Positions 11,594 to 23,000 of a stretch of 64,000 bases of DNA are shown piece after piece. Origin of the DNA: Liquidambar formosana (taxonomy: Eukaryota; Streptophyta; Magnoliopsida; Saxifragales; Altingiaceae); contig CM077833.1 of assembly GCA_039720395.1 (NCBI GenBank), forward strand, positions 32,771,478 to 32,835,477, in the 5' to 3' direction. The position numbers were made by a program, and so were the translations under genes. The notes below the pieces were generated by a model that did not search any database, was not told the DNA's origin, and was given only the letters and a program-made list of their open reading frames with translations. Position 1 is the first letter of the stretch; each line of letters opens with the position of its first letter.

Positions 11594-12372
11594 GACTGCT
11601 GACACACATAAATAACAGATGGGAGTGTCGGCGGAGGTGTTGATAGAGAGAAAAGGGTAGGGAAAAACGAGTGGCACTCAACAAAGTTTCAGAGACGAGA
11701 AACAGTTGCGTCATTATTATGGCTTTTGCATCACACTCCTCCTTAGCTTTATTTATTATTATTATTATGCACATTCAATAATAATAATCATCTTTCATCC
11801 TCCATCTTCCATCTTCGCTCTGCTGTCTCTCTCTTAGAGCTCTTTCTCCCCCCATATTCTATTCAATTCTTTCCTTAATTGATTACTTTACTCCTATATG
11901 ATTAGCAAAATTTGCTTTATGTGAGGATTATTGGAGTAGATTGTTTTTGGTTATTTGACCAAACCAAGCAAGAAGGCTAGGCTCGCAGAATTATTGAAGT
12001 TTGGAAGACGAAGATGCTTTCTTAGATTTTTTTTTATTTTTTATTTTTTATTCTACTGAAGGGAGTAGTAAGCTTTATCATTGTTGATTGAGAGGAGAAG
12101 CAAGGAATGATAAAGAGAGAGAAAAAGAGGGCCACAAAAAGGGCAATTTTTTTTTAAAAGACGAGGAGGAGGTGCTTCCATTTGGTAGGTAAAATCAGAA
12201 AAAGCTTCTCTAGCTCCTTCAATATGGCATTCGTCCAGATGGAGGAGCTTCATCATTTCGCCTGACGACGCTGTGTCTTTCAACCGACCCAGACAGAGAG
12301 AGATCGGATTGTTCCGGGGTACAAGAGTTCAGATCTGGGGAGCACAATTCTTATCAGTGCAAGCCAGAGGCA
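10441..12372 (+). promoter_or_regulatory. Upstream region and 5' leader of the cellulose synthase gene
   Basis: It holds (AT)n runs near 10506-10531 and 11299-11328, a (GA)n run at about 11563-11590, and a TATA-like TATATATAAAT near 11411. A CT-rich stretch (about 11795-11860) of the sort common in plant 5' leaders follows. The transcription start is not determinable by eye, and a 5'-UTR intron is possible. The start codon at 12373 begins the first segment that matches the CESA family. Confidence 0.4.
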
Positions 12373-15300
12373 ATGGAGGCCAGTGCCGGTTTAGTGGCGG
12401 GCTCTCACAATCGGAATGAGCTGGTGGTCATCCGTCGCGATGGAGAATCTGGCGTATGTTCCAATGTCTTCCTTTCTTTCCTCTTCTACCTATTTATTAC
12501 TTGTTGTTCCATTTTCCAACCAGTTTTCACGCATTTTTTCTTCTTCCCATATTTGGCCGCAGCCAAAACCTTTGCGGCAGCTGAGCGGCCAAATCTGCCA
12601 GATTTGCGGGGACGATGTAGGGCTTACCGTGGACGGAGAGCTGTTCGTGGCCTGCAACGAGTGTGCCTTTCCTGTTTGCAGAACTTGCTACGACTACGAG
12701 CGCAGTGAGGGCAGCCAAGTCTGCCCCCAGTGCAAAACTCGCTTCAAACGTCTCAAGGGTACGTAGTAATGCCCCACAACCCACAGCCCACAACCCACAT
12801 TCTTTCTTTTCCTTGTCAATTGAGATCGATCTCCTCATTCATTCATTGATGTGGGAAGTGAAATTTTCATCATGGCAGGGTGTGCCAGAGTCGACGGTGA
12901 CGAAGAGGAAGATGACATTGACGACGTGGAGAACGAGTTTAACTTTGAAGGCAGGGGTAGACAGGATATGCAGCAGGCTCTTGCCGAGGCAATGCTTCAG
13001 GGCCACCTCAGCTATGGCCGTCACTCCGATTCCGATCCCCCTCACGTCCTTCATACCATGCCCCAACTTCCTCTCCTTACTAACGGTCAAATGGTATGCC
13101 ACTGCCACCATCTCACGCAGACTGATTCTCTTCTATTTTCTCTGTTATTCATGTCTGATCTCTTGTTATGCTTGCCTTTAATTCACCCCTTGTTTTGGAA
13201 ATTCTATTTCTTTTCAATTTATATTCTCCATTTATCAAGCTGAACCTCTTCATTCCTCCCCCCCCCCCTCCCCACACTTCCCTCTCCCCCTTTGCTTCTC
13301 TGCATTTTCTGGCCTTGATGTCTGTGGAGTTATATTCACGCAGGTTGATGATATTCCTCCTGAACAACATGCATTGGTTCCGTCCTTCATGGGTGGTGGA
13401 GGCAAAAGGATCCACCCCCTTCCTTTCTCAGATCCCAGCCTTCCGGGTAATTAGCTCTCCCCTTTGAACTGTTTTCCTTTGTTTACCAGGAGATTCTTTC
13501 TTCACTCATTGCGTCTTTCATTGGATCAAAAATTGAATGTCCACCTAAATCCTTGTCCCCTTTTGCAGTGCAAACCAGATCCATGGATCCCTCCAAGGAC
13601 TTGGCTGCTTACGGCTATGGAAGTGTCGCTTGGAAGGAAAGGATGGAGAATTGGAAACAAAAACAAGAGAAACTACAGATGTTGAAGAACGAGAATGGTG
13701 GCAAAGATTGGGACAATGATGGGGATGGGCCAGATCTACCACTGTAAGTGCCCCAACAAAACCTCTCCTTTCCGATAAAGTCAATTACATGATCCGATGT
13801 GATTTTCCTGTGTAATTGTCAAAGCCAATTCTCAGAAACTCCACAGAATCCCAATGAGCCTACAAACAACACAAGTTTGGGCACTAGGATGATCATTTAT
13901 TATTATTCTTTCTCTTCGAATAGCTAAATCTTTAATTATAGAGTTATTGGTATTTAGTCATTTTACTGGCCTGTGCACTCTTGATATGCCTTTCAGTATT
14001 GCAATTCATCATAACTCACTCATGGATAGTCCTAACAATGAATTTCATGATTGAAATGACTGCCTGTACTGTAGTTGATCTGTGATGGTGATTGCCCTTT
14101 GTTTCCTTGTGTTTATTGTGTTTCATTTAACATTAATGTTAAAAGATTTTAAGGATTGCTGGTCATGTAAATTCTTGTTTTCTGGGTTCTCATTCATCAG
14201 GATGGATGAGGCAAGACAACCGTTATCAAGAAAGATGCCTATTCCATCGAGCCAAATCAACCCTTATCGAATGATCATCATAATTCGACTTGTAGTTCTT
14301 GGGTTCTTCTTCCATTATCGGGTCTTGCATCCCGTGAATGACGCTTATGCATTGTGGCTCGTATCTGTGATCTGTGAGATTTGGTTTGGTCTTTCATGGA
14401 TTCTCGATCAATTCCCAAAGTGGCTCCCAATTGACAGGGAAACGTATCTAGACAGGTTGTCCCTCAGGTTAGTAATCATGCAACTCTATGTGTTAATGTT
14501 GATGTGCTTACAGGCCATTTATCAGATCACTTTACAATGCCTGCTTATCTGCCTTTTTGTCAGGTATGAGAAGGAAGGCCAGCCTTCTCAACTTTCTCCT
14601 GTTGATATATTTGTGAGTACGGTTGATCCCTTGAAAGAACCCCCTCTAGTGACTGCAAACACGGTTCTTTCCATTCTTGCAGTGGATTATCCTGTCGACA
14701 AAGTCTCATGTTATGTTTCTGATGACGGTGCTGCTATGCTGACATTCGAGGCACTGTCAGAAACATCTGAATTTGCAAGGAAGTGGGTCCCTTTCTGTAA
14801 GAAGTTTAACATTGAGCCACGCGCACCTGAATGGTATTTTGCCCAGAAGATAGATTATCTCAAAGATAAGGTGTTAGCATCATTTGTGAAGGAGCGGAGG
14901 GCAATGAAGGTAATGAGGTCATTAATCATGAAGTTAATCCTGCTCTCCTTCACCAATTCCATCCTTTACAGCTGGTCTTGCAGATTATATTATAAATCTC
15001 TTACTTGTTGACATGCAGAGAGAGTATGAAGAGTTCAAAGTGCGGATCAATGCTTTGGTTGCCAAGGCTCAAAAGGTACCAGAAGAAGGGTGGACAATGC
15101 AGGATGGGACTCCATGGCCCGGGAACAATGTCCGAGATCATCCTGGGATGATTCAGGTACCCAAATTCTGATTTCCATTATATATAGTTTTATTTCTGTC
15201 CCATTCTTTCTCTGACACGTGTTCTTGCAATCCTCCATAGGTTTTTCTTGGCCAAAGTGGAGGACATGACACAGATGGAAATGAATTACCACGCCTGGTA

Positions 15301-18026
15301 TATGTTTCTAGAGAAAAGAGACCTGGGTTTAATCATCATAAAAAGGCTGGTGCAATGAATGCTTTGGTAAGAAATCAACAGAAACTCACTTCTGAATTCG
15401 ATATATTCTTATGCTGCTGAAAGAAATGTGATTATTTTGATAATTTATTTTCTTGTGTCAAACAGGTCAGAGTCTCGGCAGTACTCACAAATGCACCTTA
15501 TCTGTTGAACTTGGATTGTGATCACTATATCAATAATAGTAAAGCTCTTAGGGAGGCAATGTGTTTCATGATGGATCCGTTGTTAGGAAAGAGAGTGTGC
15601 TACGTTCAGTTCCCACAGAGGTTTGATGGTATTGACAAGAGTGATCGATATGCCAACCGAAATACTGTTTTCTTTGATGTAAGCGTGTTCTCAAAAATCT
15701 CAAGCTGCTTCCTTCTGTTTGCTGTTTGTTTATTCCCATATGATTGACTGTCTTTTAAGCAAAAACTAATACACTTGTCCTCCATTCCAGATTAACATGA
15801 AAGGTTTGGATGGCATACAAGGACCAATATATGTTGGGACTGGATGTGTGTTCAGTAGGCCAGCACTCTATGGTTATGATGCTCCAAAGACAAAGAAGCC
15901 GCCAACAAGGACGTGCAACTGCTTGCCAAAGTGGTGCTGCTGTTGTTCTGGAAGGAGGAAGAAGAAGAAGACTAACAAGCCTAAATCTGAGATGAAGAAG
16001 AAAAATTCTAGGGAGGTAGATGCAGGAGTACCTGCACCTGTTTGTGCATTGGAGGGTGATAAAGGTAACCTCTCTATTTCTATAATGAGGTCTTGAAACT
16101 TAGTCAACCAGTGCCTGGTGTATTTTTAGCCCCAATAATGCTTTGGATGGGCATTCTCACTCAACTCCAACTTCACTATATCCATGCAACTTAATTGTCT
16201 GCTTGGCTACTCCTTTTAGGATTTCCCATTTTTCTTTGAATAGGCTGATTCTAGTTTGCAAAGTGGAAGGACAAGTTTCTTGGTTTCGTCTAGCATTTGT
16301 AGTTTTAGGCAAAAGAAAGTATTATGCTTTCAGGATGATGTTAAGGAAAACCGCATTTTAGAAATCGCTTCTCAATGTGTCATAATCGAAGAGTTTTCTT
16401 TCAATTGGAGAGGGTTGATATGGAATTTACATAAATCAGGATGAGCAACAGTTGAATGTTGTAGGTCGATTCGTGTTTGCTGGTTTCTCAAAATGGGTTA
16501 TTAATATATCGATCTCCTTTAAAGTTTTGACCCTAGATGAAGCATAATGGAAAAGAAACATTTGAGTAGCCAACCGTATTTAATTGGGATTTAAGGCTTT
16601 GTTGAGTTGAGTTATTGAGGCTTCTTTATATGTCATTTGACTTCCAAAGAGCTTTTATGCAGGAATTGAAGGTGAAAATCTGGCTCTAATGTCTGAGCAG
16701 AAGTTGGAAAAGAAGTTTGGGCAGTCTCCTGTGTTTGTTGCATCTACCCTGCTAGAGAATGGCGGAACACTCAAAAGTGCTAGCCCTGCATCTCTGCTTA
16801 AAGAGGCAATCCATGTCATTAGCTGTGGCTATGAAGATAAAACTGAATGGGGAAAAGAGGTAAGAACAAATTTTTGACCCTTGTGCTCTAATATTTTGCT
16901 TAATGGAATTGTTGCATATTCCTTTCAGATTTGGACAACTAAGATTTACTTCCCATCCAGGTTGGCTGGATCTATGGTTCAGTCACAGAGGATATATTGA
17001 CAGGCTTTAAAATGCACTGCCATGGATGGCGATCCATATACTGTATCCCTGCTAGGCCTGCATTTAAAGGATCCGCACCAATCAATCTTTCTGATCGTTT
17101 GCACCAGGTCCTTCGGTGGGCCCTTGGTTCCATTGAAATTTTTTTAAGCAGGCACTGTCCTCTTTGGTATGGTTATGGAGGTGGTCTGAAATGGTTAGAG
17201 CGTCTGTCCTACATAAATGCTACTGTATACCCATGGACATCAATTCCTCTGCTGGCATATTGTACTCTACCTGCTGTGTGCTTGCTCACAGGGAAATTTA
17301 TCACTCCTGAGGTATGAAATATATAACCAAAAGATTATAATAAAGGGAACTCCTTGCTTTGTACATAATGTTGTTAAAAAATATCCTTGAGATGTATATT
17401 GATTTTAATCTGATCTTTCTTTTTTTGGGTTTATAATGCAGCTCAGCAACGTTGCTAGCTTGTGGTTTTTGTCACTCTTCATTTGTATTTTTGCAACGAG
17501 TATCCTGGAAATGAGATGGAGTGGTGTTGGAATTGATGAATGGTGGAGAAATGAGCAGTTTTGGGTGATTGGAGGGGTTTCAGCGCATCTTTTTGCTGTG
17601 TTCCAGGGGCTCTTGAAGGTTTTAGCTGGAGTTGATACAAACTTCACTGTAACATCGAAAGCAGGGGATGATGCGGAGTTCTCGGAGCTATATGCTTTCA
17701 AGTGGACCACTTTGCTGATCCCTCCAACGACACTGCTGATAATAAACCTGATAGGAGTAGTTGCTGGCATCTCAAATGCAATTAATAATGGGTATGAATC
17801 ATGGGGGCCTCTATTTGGTAAGCTCTTCTTTGCCTTCTGGGTGATTGTTCATCTCTATCCTTTCCTGAAGGGTCTGCTGGGTCGGCAGAACAGGACTCCC
17901 ACAATTATTATTGTCTGGTCGATTTTGCTTGCTTCCATATTCTCACTTCTGTGGGTTCGGATTGATCCATTCTTGGCCAAGTCAGATGGCCCAGTTCTGG
18001 AGGAATGTGGTTTGGACTGTAATTAG
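12373..18026 (+). CDS. CESA: Cellulose synthase catalytic subunit, CESA6-like clade
   Basis: Plasma-membrane glycosyltransferase (GT2) that polymerises UDP-glucose into beta-1,4-glucan within the cellulose synthase complex. Exons: 12373-12453, 12563-12758, 12879-13093, 13344-13446, 13569-13743, 14201-14467, 14564-14909, 15019-15156, 15241-15366, 15466-15678, 15791-16064, 16663-16859, 16961-17311, 17442-18026. They total 3267 nt (1088 aa), normal for the family. Visible features are an N-terminal RING-type zinc finger with eight cysteines (39, 42, 58, 61, 66, 69, 81, 84); two membrane segments about 281-330; catalytic motifs DDG (399-401), LDCD (565-568), TED (786-788) and QVLRW (826-830); and several C-terminal membrane segments from about 865. 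The N-terminus with AGSHNRNE and the C-terminal GLDCN fit the CESA6/2/5/9 (primary wall) clade rather than CESA4/7/8. The clade call is from memory of family sequences. Splice phase is kept at all 13 introns, with no break seen. Confidence 0.96.
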
Positions 18027-18366
18027 CAGCACATTTGCTCCTTAGGCAATTGGCCAAATAGGATAAATGATTGATATCTATGCCGGTGATATGGAGGAAA
18101 AACAAAGTTAGGTGTGATGGGGTCTGCAATCTAGATTGTGTGTTGGGGTTATTTAGCTCTCAGCTCCTGGCTCCTTCTCTTTGGTCGGATGAATTCCAAG
18201 GGGGTCAAACCTGAGCTGGCTTGTGGTGTTTGTAGACTTGATGTTGGCGGAGATATTAGGCAGAACCATGACAAAGCTCTTCTTGATTCTTTATTAGTTC
18301 ATTAGGTACAAGGAAGGGGAGGCAGGTTGAACCACACACACTGTTGTCGATGTCTTAAATTGTCAC

Positions 18367-18400
<34 letters not shown>

Positions 18401-18600
18401 ATTTTATATTCACAATACAATAAAGTGGGCTTTGTTCTGCTACATGTAACTACGAAGGCAAAATTCTGAGGCGTTGTGGGTATATGTAGGGGCTATATTG
18501 GTCGCCCTTTATGTTGCTGTTTGCATTATAAAGTTTCTATGTAATGTCATTTTGTAATTGATAGGGTTAAACAGAAAAGATTCATTTGTGTTCACGAGAG
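18027..18600 (+). terminator. 3' untranslated region of the CESA gene
   Basis: It contains a (CT)n run at about 18369-18400 and a canonical AATAAA at 18419-18424, roughly 395 nt after the stop codon. The true cleavage site may lie further on; other AT-rich signals follow to about 18560. Confidence 0.5.
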
Positions 18601-19610
18601 ACTATCTTGTGTTGATGACTGCCATAGCTTCTTATATCCTTTTGGTTTAAACCTCTTCAGCAGGACACAACACAATTGAGTGGGACTTAGACTCTTCGAG
18701 GTTTCATTGGATGTTCCAATTTAATCTACATCTGTGCACAAAAAAGTGGCTGATGTCATATCTTCACAATCATTTAAAAAGTTAGGGAGGTCATGTATTG
18801 AATTCTTGAAATATTTAATCAATACTTCCCTTAACTTACGTGTGCCGAGCATATGTTTAAGGGCGCGCATTAAGGTCGAGATCTATTTAATGAATCAATA
18901 ATTGTACAAGAAAACGTATGTGAATTACTCTCAATATTTAGTGACTACTTCTCTAAACAACCAATCTTAGTTTAGTTTTGTTATTTATATAATGATGGCC
19001 AATCTTTTTATTCTACCAATCATATAAGTAAACGAGAGCATTTTTTGATTGTCGTTCTTCATAGCATTTTTTGATTGTCGTTCTTCCCCATTGCAATGGA
19101 TGGTTCAATAAAACCTAGATCATCCATATCATGTGTCTTATATGTTTTGGTGGGTTTCACAAAGCTTAAATTTCATTGGACTATCCAATAAATAGAAAAA
19201 AATCTCTTTCCAATATTCACGACCGACAATCAACCAAACAAGAAAAAGGGAGTTTTTCCTTTATGGTTAGTTTTGGGGGCAAAGTATAATTAATCCTTCA
19301 AAAATTAGGGCAAAAGGTTAAAAAAAATAAAAAGCGTCTTAACTTTTTGACCTTTGCTTAAACCGACTTCGTAATTATTAATGCAATATTCAGGTGTCGG
19401 TGCTTGGCTTAGCCAATGCTTTTGCTTAAGCCCACTTTCTACGATATTCCGTGGGTAGACTCGGAAGAATCACAACGGGGTCCACCACCACTGGGGCCAT
19501 CACCATTATTGCTATCAAATTGGAAGGAACAGCTGAAAGTGGGCCTCCAAGTGAATCAAAGCTAAACTAATCTGATCATTGCCCACACCATTAATCCAAC
19601 AAAATTACAT
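18601..19610. other. Intergenic DNA between convergent CESA and coiled-coil genes
   Basis: No gene is recognised. It contains the short tandem duplication at 19037-19088 and otherwise unremarkable AT-rich sequence. Confidence 0.5.
19037..19088. repeat. 26-bp tandem duplication
   Basis: The unit starting AGCATTTTTTGATTGTCG at 19037 is repeated exactly at 19063, giving two adjacent copies with a 26-bp period. Confidence 0.85.
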
Positions 19611-20094
19611 TTTATTCTCTCTCCCCCTTCACCCCAAAAGAAAGAAAACAATCAAACAACATTACATGTATCATATTGTGAACGACTTTGTTATGGACAA
19701 CACACTACGTAGCAGGAAGTACCTCAATAGAAAATAAGCAGCAATAATTCAAGGAAAAATGTTTTCTTTTTAAGCCAAAATCCTCCTGCCCAATTAACAA
19801 GACACAGCACCAGATCGTAAGAGTGAAAATCCAGAGCCCAACCTGGGAATAGGAGATCTGATTTGATGCACAGTGCACGTTTGAAGGAATCTAAGATTTT
19901 GAAGAACCATACAGGAGAAAGATACCCGAACATGGTTCCCACCTGAGATGCAATTCTAAAGTAGTTTGGCATTGTATAAGATTTATATCTATAGGATTAT
20001 TATGATTCTCAATGATACCACCCCAGTGTTCCCTTTGATCTCCAAGGGCCTTCCATGATCACCCCCAAATCAACTCCACTGTGGCTGCACTTAA
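19611..20094 (-). terminator. Probable 3' untranslated region of the coiled-coil gene
   Basis: Read on the minus strand, an AATAAA lies at 19611-19616, about 480 nt after the stop codon at 20095-20097. A minus-strand frame at 19724-19972 falls in this region but is hydrophobic and unrecognisable; I treat it as chance. Confidence 0.35.
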
Positions 20095-23000
20095 CTACAA
20101 CGCAGAAAGATGAATAGATGCTGCTAATTCTGCTAATTGTTTCCCACCAAGATTAGATACAAGTTCCATGGAAATGAAGTGTTTTGGTAGATTTGCGAAC
20201 TCTTCCTCCCTGAAATTGTAAATTGGTTGAAGCTTTTTTGCTTCAGAATCTGCTGCTTCAGCCTCTGCAAGAAGAAGTTTAGCTTCCTCAACATCACTCA
20301 ACTCTAAAGCAGCTGATCTTTCTGCTGTAGCTGCACCAGCAATTAAAAGTAATCTCTGGAATCTAGCAAAAGCCACCTCTTTTTCCTTGGATAAAATCAG
20401 TCCTTCAGTCTCCTGCAGTCTATTAATAGTGTCTTTAATCTCTTCTTCAAGCTTTCCTAGCTCTAACATGGCTCTTTCCATTTTAATCTGTACATCTTCC
20501 TTCTCAAAAATCAATGTCTTTGCCTCAGCAGCTATTCGTGCTGCTTCCTTGAAATTTCTCGCAGCAGCAGCAACTTTCTTTTCTGCTTCCAGCTCTGGGA
20601 CTCTCTTGTCTATGAAGATAATTCTCTGCTTCGAGGATGCTATTTCTTGCTGGATGCTGGACTTAGTAGAAGATAATTCCTGGAAGAAATGGAGAGAGAT
20701 TTAATCAACAATTGGCATTCAGTAACATGGTGTGTCAAGAAAAAAAGGGTGAAATTAAAAAAAAAAATAGCTTCTTGTGCTTTGGTAGATGCACAAGAAA
20801 CAAATGAAATAGACAGATGACAAGAATGAAATAATACACTAGATAGCCATAATCCTTGGCATATTTTTTTTTTGATAAAGGTAATTTTATTCACAAAAAG
20901 AAGGGTCGTAGCCCATGTACAAAGCATACGAACAGTATACCCAGGAAAACATTTTCAAAACTTATAAAAGCGAAAATTTCTTAAACTGTGGAAAGTCGCT
21001 CAATCTACTATAGCATTGGAACGACTCCAAAGAATGCCATACCTTCAACAAATGCTTACAAGGATCCACTTCTTCATTTGTATTTCAGTTTCTTGAAGGA
21101 AATTATGAAGGACCAAGCTATTGCCACCACGTAAAGTCCTCTAAAACCCCCACTAAGTTTACATTTTTTAAGGTTTTATGAAAAATATAAAAGTTTTCTA
21201 CAAAAACTAGTTGCGTAGTCCACTAGAAAACATCATTTTGAACAACTTTGTAGAAGAAAGTTTTTCCAAAATCTATCATTTAAGTGGAGTTTTTGGTCAT
21301 TTTTCATAGAACATTTTGTAAAAATGAAAGAGAGATTGTAAATGGCCAAAAAGTACACTTAAACGACTGATTTTGGAAAAATTTTCTTCTACAAAGTTGT
21401 TCAGAATGATGTTTTCTGGTAGACAACGTGAGTAGTTTCTGCAGAAACCTTCCATATTTTTCATAAAACCTTAAAATGTGTAAACTGAGTTGGGGGGGGG
21501 GGGGGGTTAGAGTACTTTATGTGGTGGCAATAACCTCCCTCAAATATGAATGGTAACCAGAATAAAAGAAATCTAAGAGGAGCAGTAAAAGAAATCTAAG
21601 AGGAGCCGCTTTTCATATCTGATTGTTAGAGCCTAGAAAAGAAGTGAAAGCCAACAATAAAGTTGGGAAGCAAATTAACCTGTAAAGAAGCTCTTGCAGA
21701 AGAAACCTTCTGTCTGAGCACTTGGACATCCTCAGACAGTTTCTCCTCAGTCTTTGCAAGCCTCACTTTATCCTCCCTGGACTTCAAGACGGACAGCATC
21801 AGACTCTTTCTTAGCCCAACAACTTCCTGGTATGCTTTTGCTTCATCTGCAGAAACCCTGGCCAGTTCCCTAAGCTTTGCTCCCCTGTCTTCATCCTGAG
21901 ACAGGAAGTTATCAATTTCCTTCTTTTTCATTGATAGAGCTTCAGTCTCCAAATCCATCTGAGAAAAGCCTGATCGCAAGTTATCATAATTGGCATCAAT
22001 GCTTGACTGCACACCCTGAAAAACAGAGACCACATCAGAAATCCTTTTCTCAACTGCTTTGATTTTAGAATCATTTTCTGCTATCTCCTTTTCCTTCTCT
22101 TTTACTAAAGCAAGTAGTTTCTCCAGCTCATCTGTCAGCACATCTTTTTTCTTACAAAGAAATTCTTTTTCTCTCTTGTCATCCTCAATTGAATTCTCGA
22201 TGGAATCATTCAATACCAAACGTGCTTCATTTATTAAATGTGATTCAATTTCCAGTTCCATCTTCTTGACCTCCAAGGCTTCAGTTGATGAAAACCATTC
22301 ATCCATTTCTTTTGAATACAGTACTTCTGCTTTCTTCAAGACTAAATCTGCATCATTCACAGCCTCCTGGGGAAAGAAAAAATATAAATGTCAGAAATTT
22401 GCTTCTGATTAAACCAAGGTCTTAATAAATGAGGATCCGAAATATATGAAGCTATCAGAATACGAGGTCAGAGTCAGAAATGGATATCAGCAACAGGTAA
22501 GGGCTGTAAAATATAAGTAGCTAATAGTTTAACAAAAATCTTTTACCATGTAACAGGCTGATGGAAGTTTCTCCTCTTAAAATTTGCATTCTGTAACAAA
22601 TATAGACCAATTATTAGATGAGAAACCACCACATATTCCAATACCATTTTATGATTTTGAGACCATTCCTAGCAAAACTGTGGTTGGAGTCTTAAATGTT
22701 ACTCCTCAAATATTCTTTAGGAGCTTTGTTACATAATTTCGGCTATTTGGATCTATGCTGCATAAATTCAGGTATGTGTATCAGTTGTGGGTGTGTTTCT
22801 AGGCATAGGATTCATTCAATTCTTACGCAATTGAATTGTATTGGTGACCAATTTTTAACCACCATAAGGTCAAATTAAGTTTCTATGTGACATGCTTTGT
22901 TAGAAATGGTTACTTCACTCATTTTAAAACACAAATTAGGAAGGTGTCCTTGGGAAACTTTGGATGAACTGGAACTATGTTAGTCTTTTCTTTTGTAGGA

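Noticed and set aside
12527..13415. Minus-strand open frames opposite the CESA exons
   Set aside because: They are reverse-strand shadows of GC-rich coding exons with no recognisable product.
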